From assembly GCA_024364735.1 (NCBI GenBank), contig JAGFNQ010000196.1, positions 283,747-347,746 of the forward strand: DNA of 64,000 nt, written 5' to 3'. The stretch's first letter is position 1, and every line of letters starts with the position of its first letter. The notes under the pieces were generated by a model, which made no database searches, had not been told where the DNA came from, and saw only the letters and a program-made list of their open reading frames with translations. The position numbers and the translations under genes are program-made. Positions 1-9,790 of the stretch are shown here, in pieces. Source of the stretch: Boesenbergia rotunda (taxonomy: Eukaryota; Streptophyta; Magnoliopsida; Zingiberales; Zingiberaceae).

Positions 1-2
1 CC

Positions 3-830
3 GATCAGAGCGTCCTCCACGCCCTATCGGGATCCAACATTCAACTCATCCTCGGTGTCCCCACAGAAAACCTCCAGTCCATCGCCTCCGACCCCTCCGC
101 CGCCAACGACTGGGTCCAGAACAACATCGTCGCCTTCTCCGGCGTCGCCTTTCGCTATGTTGCAGTCGGCAACGAGGTCATCCCCGAGCACCCCGACTTG
201 GCCCAGTACGTCCTCCCGGCCATGCAAAACATCCAAAACGCCATCAACGCCGCCGGGATCCAGAGCCAAATCCACGTCTCCACCGCCGTCTCTGGGCGCG
301 TCCTCGCCCAGTCGTATCCTCCATCGGCGGGTGCGTTCGCGTCGGATTCCATGGGTTCCATAGTGCAGTTCTTGGCCTCGAACGGAGCTCCGCTGCTCTT
401 CAACGTGTATCCCTACTTCGGTTACAGGGGCAACCGTGGTCAGATCTCGCTGGACTACGCGCTGTTCCGGTCTAGCGGAGTGGTGGTGCAGGATGGCCAG
501 TTCGGGTACCAAAACCTCTTCGACGGTATGGTGGACGCCGCCTACGCGGCGCTGGAGAAGGTGGGTGGATCGAACGTGAGGATCGTGGTGTCAGAGAGCG
601 GGTGGCCGTCGGCGGGGGGCTTTGCTGCATCCGTCGACAACGCCAGAACTTATAACCAGAATTTGATCCGACATGTGCGCCAGGGCACGCCAAGAAGACC
701 TGGAAGTGGGATCGAGGCCTACCTATTCGCCATGTTCAATGAGAACCAAAAGGATGGGGAGGAAACAGAGAGGAACTTTGGCTTATTCTATCCCGATCAA
801 CAACCAGTTTATCCTATTTCATTTAACTAG
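3..830 (+). CDS. Endo-1,3-beta-glucanase, glycoside hydrolase family 17 (5' end missing)
   Basis: The frame is open from base 3 to the TAG at 828-830, giving 275 codons. Plant GH17 enzymes hydrolyse 1,3-beta-glucans such as callose or fungal wall glucan and are usually secreted or vacuolar. The sequence shows the family's two catalytic glutamates: the proton donor in VGNEV (codon 174-176) and the nucleophile in SESGWP (codon 594-596), 140 residues apart as expected. FNVYPYF, the FNENQK block and the terminal FGLFYPDQQPVYPISFN are also typical. Relative to the usual mature length of about 310-330 residues, the signal peptide exon and roughly the first 50-60 residues lie outside the window. There is no C-terminal carbohydrate-binding X8 domain, GPI-anchor tail or long vacuolar extension. 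The first half is very GC-rich, mainly at third positions, as in many monocot genes. It appears intact in the visible part. Its place within the family (defence or developmental) cannot be told. Confidence 0.95.
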   Translation, partial: DQSVLHALSGSNIQLILGVPTENLQSIASDPSAANDWVQNNIVAFSGVAFRYVAVGNEVIPEHPDLAQYVLPAMQNIQNAINAAGIQSQIHVSTAVSGRVLAQSYPPSAGAFASDSMGSIVQFLASNGAPLLFNVYPYFGYRGNRGQISLDYALFRSSGVVVQDGQFGYQNLFDGMVDAAYAALEKVGGSNVRIVVSESGWPSAGGFAASVDNARTYNQNLIRHVRQGTPRRPGSGIEAYLFAMFNENQKDGEETERNFGLFYPDQQPVYPISFN

Positions 831-1232
831 ATTAATTATATATTATTTTATATAATACTATATTATATTAATGTAAGAAAATATTCTGTTTATCTATGAA
901 ATAAAGGCTATGATTATTGATAATTTTAAATGTCATTAATTAGGGAATTAAATTGTCATTTTCAGAGGAAATCTTCTTGCGTGTTTTCCTTTTCCATTGA
1001 CATAAGCTCCTACAATATTATTTATATGTATTTGACGTCAACTTATTTAAACAATAAAATGATCAACTTATTAATGAATATTAACTAAGCTCATAAATAT
1101 AAATTTCTTTATTACTTGTATAAAAGAAAAGAAAAGTTTGACTATAATATTTTGGTTAATTATTTATTTTCTAAATATATAAGGCATATATAATACATAT
1201 TTATATTCATAAATATGTTTGTGTGTTTTTAT
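831..1232. other. AT-rich 3' flank of the glucanase gene
   Basis: Apart from the poly(A) signal, I see only AT-rich sequence with no coding pattern. Confidence 0.6.
900..905 (+). terminator. Polyadenylation signal AATAAA
   Basis: AATAAA lies 70 bases after the glucanase stop in AT-rich sequence, a suitable spacing for a plant near-upstream poly(A) element. Other AT-rich variants nearby could serve as well. Confidence 0.5.
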
Positions 1233-2112
1233 CAGTGTTATGAAAACCGGACCGGATCGGCCGGTCGGACAGGTTGAACCAAGAACCGATCAGATTTTCG
1301 ATCCGAGTTGACTCTGAAAACTGGCTACTCAAGAACCGGATGTGAACCGTTATGAACCGGGCGGGAACCGGTGAACCGGATAAACCAAAAAAACCGATCA
1401 AACCGGCTTGGTTTATTTTATTTTTCATTTTATGATTTTTTTCCTTTTCAGTTTTGCTTTCTTACTGAAAATAAAAATTAGAAAATAAAATGTCAAAAAC
1501 CTAGTTTGCTTTTACCCAAAGTCCCAAACGAATAAATCTGCTGTTTGCTTGCAAGAGAGTCACCGTCGCTAGCCTCTTGCCACGTCACCCTGCCTCTACC
1601 AGCCTCGCTGCGCCGCCCTACCTCCGCTAGCCTCGCCCCGTCTCCAACTTCGTTGCGTCATTGTGCTGGCATATGAAGGCAGCAATATATGACATATTTG
1701 GATGTGTAATTTTGCATGTGTTTTACTAGTGTCCCCTGTTTAAGTATTTATCGGTGAACAAATGCTATTGTGATATAGTTTTAACTTCTAATAAGATTCT
1801 TCAATTCGTATCTAGATTTCTTGAATCCAATGGTTTTAAACTTGAATTTTTCTTTGAAACTAATCTTTTTTTTTCAAGAATACTATATTGAGTTGCTGAC
1901 AAAAATATATCACATGCATGCTCTACCTAGTTGATCAAATCTTGAAGAAAGTAGTTGGATAAGTTGTTGGTTTCATATATTTATATAAATATATATTTTA
2001 TTATATATCGGTTATATCTCGGTTGGACCGCCGGTTAAACCAGTTGAACTTCTAAACCTCCGAACTCTTGCTCCGACCGGTTCGATATCCGATCCCATTA
2101 TCAGAACCTTGG
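1233..2112. mobile_element. MITE-like element with CCGG-rich imperfect terminal inverted repeats
   Basis: The left end reads CAGTGTTATGAAAACCGGAC and runs into a region dense in AACCGG and CCGGTC words. The right end (about 2015-2112), read on the other strand, gives GGATCGGATATCGAACCGGTC and again AACTGGTTTAACCGGC. The middle is AT-rich and has no transposase frame. This fits a non-autonomous DNA transposon with degenerate inverted ends. Superfamily and exact boundaries are uncertain and no clear target duplication was found. Confidence 0.4.
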
Positions 2113-2812
2113 TTTTTATTTTGATAACTTACAAATTTTATAAGATGTTCATTTAGTTAGTGCTTGATTTATAGAAAAGGCATCAAATTTGAAAAGGAAT
2201 CATATACTATATAAAGAACTAGGAAAGAGAAAAGAATATATAATTTTACACCATAAAAGTTATTTCATCCACCCAGGGATATCCTCAAATTTTATTTAAT
2301 AATCAATAATTATAAGATTATTTTTTAAATAGCTCAATAGATATTTATATAAATTTAATAAAAAAAAGAAATTCTAATATATAGACTGTAATTACTATCT
2401 CATAAAAAAAAAGAAATTCTAAAAATAAAAATTTATTAAAAACTTAAAATTTTAAAATTCCTAAATGGACTAAAAAAATACAAACATATTGAAATATTCA
2501 AAAATACATAAAATATCAAAAATACTAAAAAACAAAAATTATAAAAAATAATAATAAAACTCTCGGATCCGCTTACATCAGTTACCATGGGTTGAAATAA
2601 TTTCATGCATGTGGTAGTTTAGGAAAGAGATTATTTGACACCAAATTGGTATTTAATTGTTACGGATAGATGTGTGTTTCCTTATGTAGTCTCATCTTTA
2701 TTCCTACGTGTTTACCTATACGCTCGATATGCATGCTCAAATCTTAGCAATATCATAATTAACTTGATTGATTTTATGTCAAATCCCCGGTAGCAATCAG
2801 ACGGGATCCTCT
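2113..2812. other. AT-rich intergenic DNA
   Basis: Long A- and T-rich runs without extended reading frames. No feature could be recognised. Confidence 0.6.
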
Positions 2813-3173
2813 GTCCCATAAAGCCCCTTATCCCGTCTGTCTTACTCTCCGGCGGCGGTCGACGAGTCGTTTGATCACCGATTGGACATCATCGATGGAT
2901 TTTGATCGTCGTTTCGAATCAATGATATCATGAAAAAACAGTTAACCGGTCGGAATCGCTGTAATTGCCATCTCGTCGGATTTGACGGTGAATTCGACAA
3001 GATCGCAATTGTGGTGATCCTGACGGATTCACCGTACTCCTAGGGTATAGTTTTGTTCAGGGCGACGGTCGAAGGCCGTTGGTGGTGTCCGATCGACGAT
3101 CGGACGACTCACCGATCGTCGCCGGAAAATGGGACAGACGAGACATGAGACGAGACATGGGACTTTGTGGGAC
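2813..3173. mobile_element. Foldback or MITE element with about 30-bp terminal inverted repeats
   Basis: The left end starts GTCCCATAAAGCCCCTTATC and continues to CGTCTGTC. The right end, read in reverse complement from 3173, starts GTCCCACAAAGTCCCATGTC and also reaches CGTCTGTCCC after an extra short duplication. The interior (about 2850-3130) is rich in self-complementary GATCG, CCGATC and CGTCG words, so the whole element could fold back. No coding potential is seen. Confidence 0.55.
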
Positions 3174-3557
3174 GAAGTCCATAAGCTTTTGTAAATTTTT
3201 TAGCTCGTAGATCTATCTGATTTGCCAACTACCTTGTTGGCAAGGTCTGCTCGGCCACACTATTGTGTTAATGTGGTAGTGAATGCTCGTGGTCGCTTAT
3301 TTGGTTTCTGCTATATGGTTTTGAACTTTTTAGTACGAAGTGGCACCGGCGATCTTCAGAGCGGTAGCTGCAGCGGCAGCTGAAGTCCGCTTCTTTGATT
3401 TATTCTGATTCCCCAATTTTACAATCTGCTTGTCGATCGAGCTTAATGCGGAGGCTGATTCTCAAGGTATACTCTTCAATCACTTCGACTACGGATTTAG
3501 AGTGGCACAGTGAAATAGACGAGTTGCACAAGCGCTTAGGGTTCGACCCAAAGCTGC
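3174..3557 (+). other. Possible host exon scraps next to element E1
   Basis: A pyrimidine-rich stretch ending TTTTTAG near 3332 is followed by an open stretch reading YEVAPAIFRAV and an alanine run, ending in TGA. Downstream, GATTCTCAAG followed by GTATAC resembles a plant 5' splice site, and after a further AG comes an open stretch reading EWHSEIDELHKRLGFDPKLL that runs into the LTR at 3558. The codons look coding-like but I recognise no family. It could equally be chance. Confidence 0.2.
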
Positions 3558-4301
3558 TGATGGAGTTGAATAGTCCGTGGCGGACATGTGAGATGAAAAA
3601 GCTGCGTGACAAAACATGACGAGTCTGAGTGATTCCTCTTTCAGAGCTCTCAGGACACTCTCGGGAAAAAGAGCCTCCAGGGCCCCCTCGGGAGACACGC
3701 CCTGGAAGATTAGATCAGAAAACCCCTCCCGGGATCACCCCGGGAAGTCGGGTCCCGAGATCACCTCGGGAAAATGAAACGTCCGCGATCGCCCGGGCCA
3801 GAAGACCTTGAGATCACTTCGGGGAAGCGGAGCCCAAGTAACATTCAACCTCAAATAATGATCCCCCCTTCTTTTCTCAGATCTATGGATAAGCATCCCC
3901 ACTAACGCGGAGTCTTCATGACCCTTAAATGTCGCAACGGGTCGAAACACGTAATGACAGTGTGGACCGTTTCAAAGGCTATCTAGTAACCGCCGAAGGG
4001 GGGGGGACGTGGCATAGATCATGAGAACGCGCCAAGGCAGCTGCCACAGGTATAAAAGGTAGTCCAACCCCTCTGGTAAAGGGGTTATGCATTCTCTGCT
4101 AATCATACATTTTTATGCCTTCTATTCTTCTCCATTGAGGTACTGACTTGTGCGTCGGAGTGGGCTCCGCCGGACAATCTCCGGCGTGTTCCCCTAACAC
4201 TTGTGTTGATCTCGTAGGGCGCAGAGTTCTTCCCCTTCCGTCAGCATCCACGTAGGATGAATCTCGGTGACTGACCATCGACGTCGACTCCTTCCGGAAC
4301 A
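3558..4301 (+). repeat. 5' LTR of E1
   Basis: 744 bp, TG...CA bounded, and alignable by eye along its whole length with 16381-17153 and with 35455-36007 plus 39060-39251. It carries repeated CCGAGATCACCTCGG-type palindromes at about 3700-3830, upstream of a TATA box. Confidence 0.85.
4051..4058 (+). promoter_or_regulatory. TATA box of the E1 5' LTR
   Basis: TATAAAAG is embedded in a stretch conserved in all three LTR copies of this family (also at 16902 and 35944). It is the likely retrotransposon core promoter. Confidence 0.6.
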
Positions 4302-4321
4302 AGTTTGACGTCGTCTATGGG
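4302..4321 (+). other. Primer-binding-site region of E1
   Basis: Directly after the LTR is AGTTTGACGTCGTCTATGGG. It resembles the TTGGCGCCGTCTGTGGGAA-type start seen after the 5' LTR of many plant Tat-like elements. The matching tRNA was not determined. Confidence 0.5.
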
Positions 4322-4350
4322 AATCCAGTAAAGCACCAAAAGGAGCACCG

Positions 4351-5693
4351 ATGGCAGGGCCGGAAGGACAAACCATTGTCCTGACGAGAGAGACACTGGA
4401 CCGCTTGGTGGCCAACATTATCAAAGAAGTGCTTGAGCAGCACCAAGTCGAACAAGCTGCCTCGCAACAAGGGGCTCCTGTGCGGGAGGAGATCCCTAGA
4501 GTCTCCATCTCGACGAGAGAGGCACTAGACCGCTTGGTGGCCAACGTTATCAAAGAAGTGCTTGAGCAGCACCAAGTCGAACAAGCTGCCTCACAGCAAG
4601 GGGCTCCTGTGCGGGAGGAGATCCCTAGAGTCTCCATCTCGTACTCGCAGAGATCCATCACACAAGTGGAACGACGGGACGGAGCAGCCCCAGGTCCCCA
4701 AAGAACTCTCTCGGAGATATCGAGAAGGCCCACTCAGTAGCCTCTAGCCCGCAGAGGCATGAAGAAGGACAAGGGAAAAGGGAGGAACCTAAGACCTCCC
4801 ATAAGGTTCCCTCTACTCTCTTCTCATATGAGATTGTGGAAGACCACATGCCGAAGCAGTATCGTGGCCCTGGGATCGCCGATTATGACGGGAAGACGGA
4901 TTCGGAGGATCACATTTGCAAGTTTGAGAACACGACACTCCTGCACCAGTATACGGATGGCGTACAATGCCGAGTGTTCCTAAACACCTTGTCTGGAGCC
5001 CAACGATAGTTCCAGAGGCTGCCACAAGATTTTATCAACTCCTTCGCGGAGTTTAGAACCGCCTTCCTCTACCACTTCGCCAGCAGCAGCCGTTATCAGA
5101 AGACGACGCTCAACCTATTCGCCCTCATGCAAAAGTCGAAGGAGCCGCTTAAGGAGTACATCCAGCGGTTCAACAGGGTGGCGCAAGGCGTTTGCACCCA
5201 AGGGCTCGCAGAAGGGGATTTCTTCCGATCCCTGGTGAAGAAGCCCCCCGTCAACTTCGACGGTCTACTGGGGCGTTCTGTCAAGCACGTTAACGTGGAG
5301 GAGGTACAATATGCTCGTCGCAAGGAACCAGCCGGAGTCCACCCTCCAGCTGTTCCCCGTTCTGAAAGGAGGGAGCCCCTAGCTCTAACTCGAGGAAAAG
5401 ACCTTCACCTTGGGAAGTACCAGTGGGCGGGTAGGCGAAGGCTGGTTGAGACAGTGGATACCGAGCAGCCGGAGCCATTACTAAAGTACAGCGGTTTTCA
5501 TGGCAGTACAACACACTCCACCGAGGAGTGTCACGCCTTGAAGAAGCAATTCAGTGAGGAGGCAGACACCAAACCTCGAAGAAAGTGGAATAAAGGGGGA
5601 TATCGCCGAAGTTCTCCACGACGAAGCCTTTCTCCTCGGCGGCAGCAGGCCGGCGAAAACGAGACCCGACATCGGTCTCGATCACGGTCGTGA
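4351..5693 (+). pseudogene. Tat-like gag, broken by a frameshift and a stop
   Basis: The first frame starts at ATG 4351 and stops at 4740. It holds a duplicated 43-residue block. After a frame change between about 4740 and 4830, a Retrotrans_gag-like domain follows (about 4850-5310), with YDGKTDSEDHICKFE, LFALMQKSKEPLKEYIQRFN and a segment around FFRSLVKKPP. It is interrupted by an in-frame TAG at 5007-5009. The C-terminal part (to 5693) has FHGSTTHSTEECHALKKQ, where the first cysteine expected of the zinc-knuckle-like motif is a serine, then an Arg/Ser-rich tail. The product would have formed the virus-like particle of the retrotransposon. Confidence 0.8.
4384..4641 (+). repeat. 129-bp tandem duplication inside gag, two copies
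   Basis: Units 4384-4512 and 4513-4641 both start ACGAGAGAG and end CTCCATCTCG, with only a handful of differences. The length is 43 codons, so the reading frame is kept. The high identity makes it recent relative to the LTR divergence. Confidence 0.9.
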
Positions 5694-5939
5694 GGAAGGA
5701 GTCAGGAGATGGCACCCCTAAGATGTCTCTCCTTAGAAAGCGATCCCCAGAAGGGCAAGGCCCCTATACGTGGCCCGCCCTCGGGACATGTTGAAGTAAT
5801 CTCCAAGGGACCCACCAGAGGAGATTCTCACCGTGCAAGGAAGTCTCATATCCGATGATTGGAAAACTACTCCATTGGGAAGAGTCGGAGCCAAGAGTAC
5901 ATTCTACAATTTCTTTCGGTCCAGCATACCTGGAGGAGG

Positions 5940-6420
5940 TGGAAGCTCCCCATGAAGATGTCATAGTAATCCTAGTCTGCATCGCCAACTACGAGGTTAA
6001 GCGCATCTTCGTGGACACAGAAGTTCTATAAACATCCTGTACAAGGCGATTCTGGACCAGATGCAGATCGATGAGGATGAGCTACTCCCGGTCTTGACCC
6101 CACTGTTCGACTTTACGGGGTATCGAGTGCAGCCGATAGGGCAAATCACCCTATCGCTTTCATTGGGTAGCGAAGTGCTGGAAAGGATCAGGAGGATGCC
6201 TATCTTGATTGTCGACGCTCCCTTCTCCTACAACGCCATCCTGAGGCGCCCGACGCTCAGTGTCTTCCAGGCGGTGGTCTCGGTCTACCACCAGATGATA
6301 AAATTCCCCGTAGGCGACCGAGTCGTTGAAGTCAGAGAGGACCAGCTGGTGTTTCGGCGATGTTACAACGGGGAAGTCAGGACAGAGTCCCGGAAGAACC
6401 CAAGGACTTCAGAAGGCTAG
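5940..6420 (+). pseudogene. Tat-like aspartic protease remnant
   Basis: A segment reading ANYEVKRIFVDTE (about 5985-6022) corresponds to the protease active-site region. The expected DTG reads DTE because a base is missing, and the frame then meets TAA at 6029-6031. The following frame, 6061-6420, has the family's C-terminal features: TPLFDFTGYRVQPIG, then APFSYNAILRRPTLSVFQAV, VVSVYHQMIKFP and a region ending in a CYN motif. The domain stops at 6420 and no reverse transcriptase follows. Confidence 0.75.
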
Positions 6421-6630
6421 CTGGAGGAGGCAGTCATGCACAAGGGGAGAGGGACAAAAGGCTTGAGAGGCCCGGGCAGGCCAACTATCTCTGACCCTTC
6501 TGGTCCCGGTAAGATTTACCTTACATATGGTGTACTCACCTGTGTATTTTTGCTGCCTTGCAGCGAGTTCAAGTAATAAAGTAAGACACCCTCTCCAAAA
6601 TACCAATGTCTCACCGATGTAGCAAAAACT

Positions 6631-8940
6631 CTAATACCTCGCGGTGCAGCGGATGCCCAAGGTACTTAGGCTTGGTCTAGGTGCTACGGACGCCCGACCA
6701 AGTATCCAAAACCCTAATACCTAGAGGTGCTGCGGATGCCCTAGGTACTTAGGCTTGGTATGGGTGCTACGGACTCCCAACCAAGAATAAAAACCCTAAT
6801 GCCTCATGGTGCTGCGGATGCCCGAGGTACTTAGGCTTGGTTCGAGTGCTATGGACGTCCGACCAAGTAACCAAAACCCTAATACCTCATGGTGCTGCAG
6901 ATGCCCAAGGTACTTAGGCTTGGTCTGAGCCCCACGGACGCCCGACCAAGTAACAAAAACCCTAATGCCTCGTGGTGCTGCGGATGCCCGAGGTACTTAG
7001 GCTTGGTCCGGGTGCTACGGATGCCCGACCAAGTAACCAAAACCATAATATCTCGCGGTGCTGCAGATGCTCGAGGTACTTAGGCTTGGTATGGGTGCTA
7101 CAAACTCCCAACCAAGAATAAAAACCCTAATGCCTCATGGTACTGCGGATGCCCGAGGTACTTAGACTTGGTCCGGGTGCTCCGGACGCCCGACAAAGTA
7201 ACCAAAATCCTAATACCTCGCGGTGCTGTGGATGCCTGAGGTACTTAGGCTTGGTCTGGATGCTACGGACGCCCGACCAAGTAACCAAAACCCTAATACC
7301 TCACGGTGTTGCGGATACCTGAGGTACTTAGGCTTGGCCAGGGCGCTACGGACACCCGACTAAGTAACCAAAACCCTAATACCTTGCGGTACTGCGGATG
7401 CCCGAGGTACCTAGGCTTGGTTTGGGCGCTACGGACGCTCGACCAAGTAACCAAAACTCTAATACCTCGTGGTGCTGCGGATGCCCGAGGTACTTAGGTT
7501 TGGTCTGGGTGCTATGGACTCCCAACCAAGAATAATAACCCTAATGTCTCGTGGTGATGCGGATGCCCGATGTACTTAGGCTTGGTCCAGGTGCTACGGA
7601 CGCCCGACTAAGTAACCAAAACCCTAATACCTCGTGGTGATGTGGATGCCCGGGGTACTTAGGCTTGGTCTGGGTGCTACGAACTCCCAACCAAAAATAA
7701 AAACTCTAATGCCTCGTGGTGCTGTGGATGCCCGAGGTACTTAGGCTTGGTCCGGGTGCTACGGACGCCTGACCAAGTAACCAAAACCCTAATACCTCGT
7801 GGTGCTGCGGATGCCCGTGTTACTTAGGCTTGGTCTGGGTGCTACAGACTCCCAACTAAGAATAAAAACCCTAATGCTCGTGGTGCTGCGGATTCCCGAG
7901 GTACTTAGGCTTGGTCTGGGTGCTACGGACGCCCGACCAAGTAACCAAAACCCTAATACCTTGCGGTGCTGCGGATGCCTGAGGTACTTTGGCTTAGTCT
8001 GTGTGCTACGGACTCCCAACCATGAATAAAAACCCTAATGCCTCGTGGTGCTGCGGATGTCCTAGGTACTTAGGCTTGGTTCGGGTGCTATGGACGCTCG
8101 ATCAAGTAACCAAAACCCTAATACCTCGTGGTGCTGCGGATGTCCGGGGTACTTAGTCTTGGTCTGGGTGCGATGAACTCGCAACAATGAATAAAAACCC
8201 TAATGCTTCGTGGGCTGCGGATGCCCGAGGTACTTAGGCTTGGTCTGAGCCCCACGGACGCCCGACCAAGTAATAAAAACCCTAATGCCTCGTGGTGCTG
8301 CGGATGCCCGAGGTACTTAGGCTTGGTCTGGGTGCTACGAACGCCCGACCAAGTAACCAAAACCCGAATACCTCGTGGTGCTACGGAATGTCCAAGGTAC
8401 TTAGGCTTGGTCTGGGTGCTATGGACTCCCAACAAAGAATAAAAACCTTAATGCCTCGTGGTGCTGCGGATGCCCGAGGTACTTAGGCTTGGTCCGGGTG
8501 CTACGGACGCCAGACCAAGTAACCAAAATCCTAATACCTTTGGTGCAGTGGATGCTCGAGGTACTTAGGCTTGGTCGTTGTGCTACATACTCCCAACCAA
8601 GAATAAAAACCCTAATGCTTCGTGGTGCTGTGGATGCCCTGGTACTTAGGCTTGGTCTGGATGCTATGGATGCCCAACCAAGTAACCAAAACCCTAATAC
8701 TTCACAGTGCTACGGATGCCTGAGGTACTTAGGCTTGGTCTGGGTTTTACGGACTCCCAATCAAGAATAAAAACCCTAATGCCTCGTGGTGCTGCGGATG
8801 CCCGAGGTACTTAGGATTGGTCTGGGGGCTATGGACTCCCAACTAAGAATCAAAATCCCTAATACCTCGCGGGGTTGTAGATGCCTGAGGTACTTAGGCT
8901 GAACTGTGCAGACACCCGACCAAGTAGTCGAGACTCTGGC
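6631..8940. repeat. Tandem array of an 83-bp unit, about 28 copies, in E1
   Basis: Unit starts are spaced 82-83 bases (6631, 6714, 6796, 6879 and onward). Each unit reads roughly CTAATACCTCG, CGGTGCTGCGGATGCC, CGAGGTACTTAGG, CTTGGTC, TGGGTGCTACGGACGCCC, GACCAAG and then an A/C-rich joint. Two stem-loops recur: TACCTCG/CGAGGTA and CTTGGTC/GACCAAG, with related loops. Units come in two flavours. A joint of AAGTAACCAAAACC is followed by CTAATACC, and a joint of AAGAATAAAAACC by CTAATGCC. In places they alternate, giving a dimeric higher-order pattern. Since 83 is not a multiple of three, frames across it shift at each unit, so the apparent peptides are not genes. Confidence 0.95.
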
Positions 8941-9406
8941 CCGGGACAAGTTGCGTTGAGAAGGTAAAGGATAACATGATCTACCCGACAAAAGGGGAAT
9001 AAGCGAGACATTAGAACATTCATACATGCATGCACACACCAAAGGTAACAAATATTTTCCTTCATTTATATGAGAAATACATTGATGTCAGCACTCAGAG
9101 AAATACCAAGATACAATCAGAAGAACCGGTAAAGAGAATCACTCCTCTACTTAGGATTTTCTTCGCTACTACATCATCCTCGCAGAGTCGCTTGGCTCGA
9201 AACTGTCTTCCCATAGCCGGTGAGCGGGGATCCATAACCGATATGGTCGAATCCTCGGCTCTAGTGGAGACCCCTCGGTCCTTTATCCACGTAACTAGTA
9301 ACAGATGAGGACGCCTGAAGTAACACATGGGTGTAACAATTCCGTCTGAACACCCCGGCTACCTCTTCCCGCAAAGAGGCCTCTAACAAAAAGAGTAACT
9401 ACCACA
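8941..9406 (+). other. E1 non-coding internal region after the array
   Basis: Sequence around 9025-9330 (AAAGGTAACAAAT, then TTCATTT and GAAATACATTGA) matches the equivalent stretch after the array in E2 (about 19797-20070). It is conserved element sequence, but no open frame is convincing. Confidence 0.6.
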
Positions 9407-9790
9407 TGTTGGAACTTGGATGGCTATAGAGGGGAGGGGGGTGAATGTGGCCAGACACCAAACTCTTGCTCTTTTAGTTTTTCTGCACTTAAGAGATTAG
9501 CAGCAGCGGAAACAACACAAGTATAAAAGCAGAAACTAAAATGCAAAAACTAAAGACAAACCTAAGACGTTAATAAGGATGATTTACAAGGTTCGGGGAT
9601 AACTTGCCCCTACTCCTTGGCGTGCCCGTGAGGTGGGCGATCCCTTGATCGTCGGCAGATTAGCCCCGGTGAACCCCGGATAGTAAATGTCTCATTCTCA
9701 GTGGAGAAACCTCTCCACACAGAGTCTCCAAATGATACAAGTTAAGCTCATGAGACAATAGAAGGAATCCTCACACAAGTCTCACAGGAA
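9407..9790 (-). mobile_element. Copia LTR fragment (family of 25066-31176), minus strand
   Basis: It begins TGTTGGAACTTGGATGGC, the reverse complement of the 3' end of the LTRs at 26898 and 31176. It keeps the conserved blocks, including the one equivalent to CACGGGCATGCCAAGGAGTA and the CTCTCCAC segment, then breaks off where another LTR begins. The partner end was not found to the right and may be lost or lie at the assembly gap. Confidence 0.7.

Noticed and set aside
24..512. Long open frame antisense to the glucanase gene
   Set aside because: It is a shadow of the GC-rich GH17 coding sequence. The sense frame has catalytic motifs and the antisense peptide resembles no known family.
6889..8770. 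Many 60-105-codon frames with repeated RMPEVLRLGLG- and NQNPNTS-type peptides on both strands
   Set aside because: They come from the 83-bp array. The unit length is not a multiple of three, so frames rotate, and all of them are explained by the tandem repeat.
6631..8940. CRISPR-like array
   Set aside because: The repeat units are contiguous with no unique spacers, the genome is a plant, and no cas genes exist.
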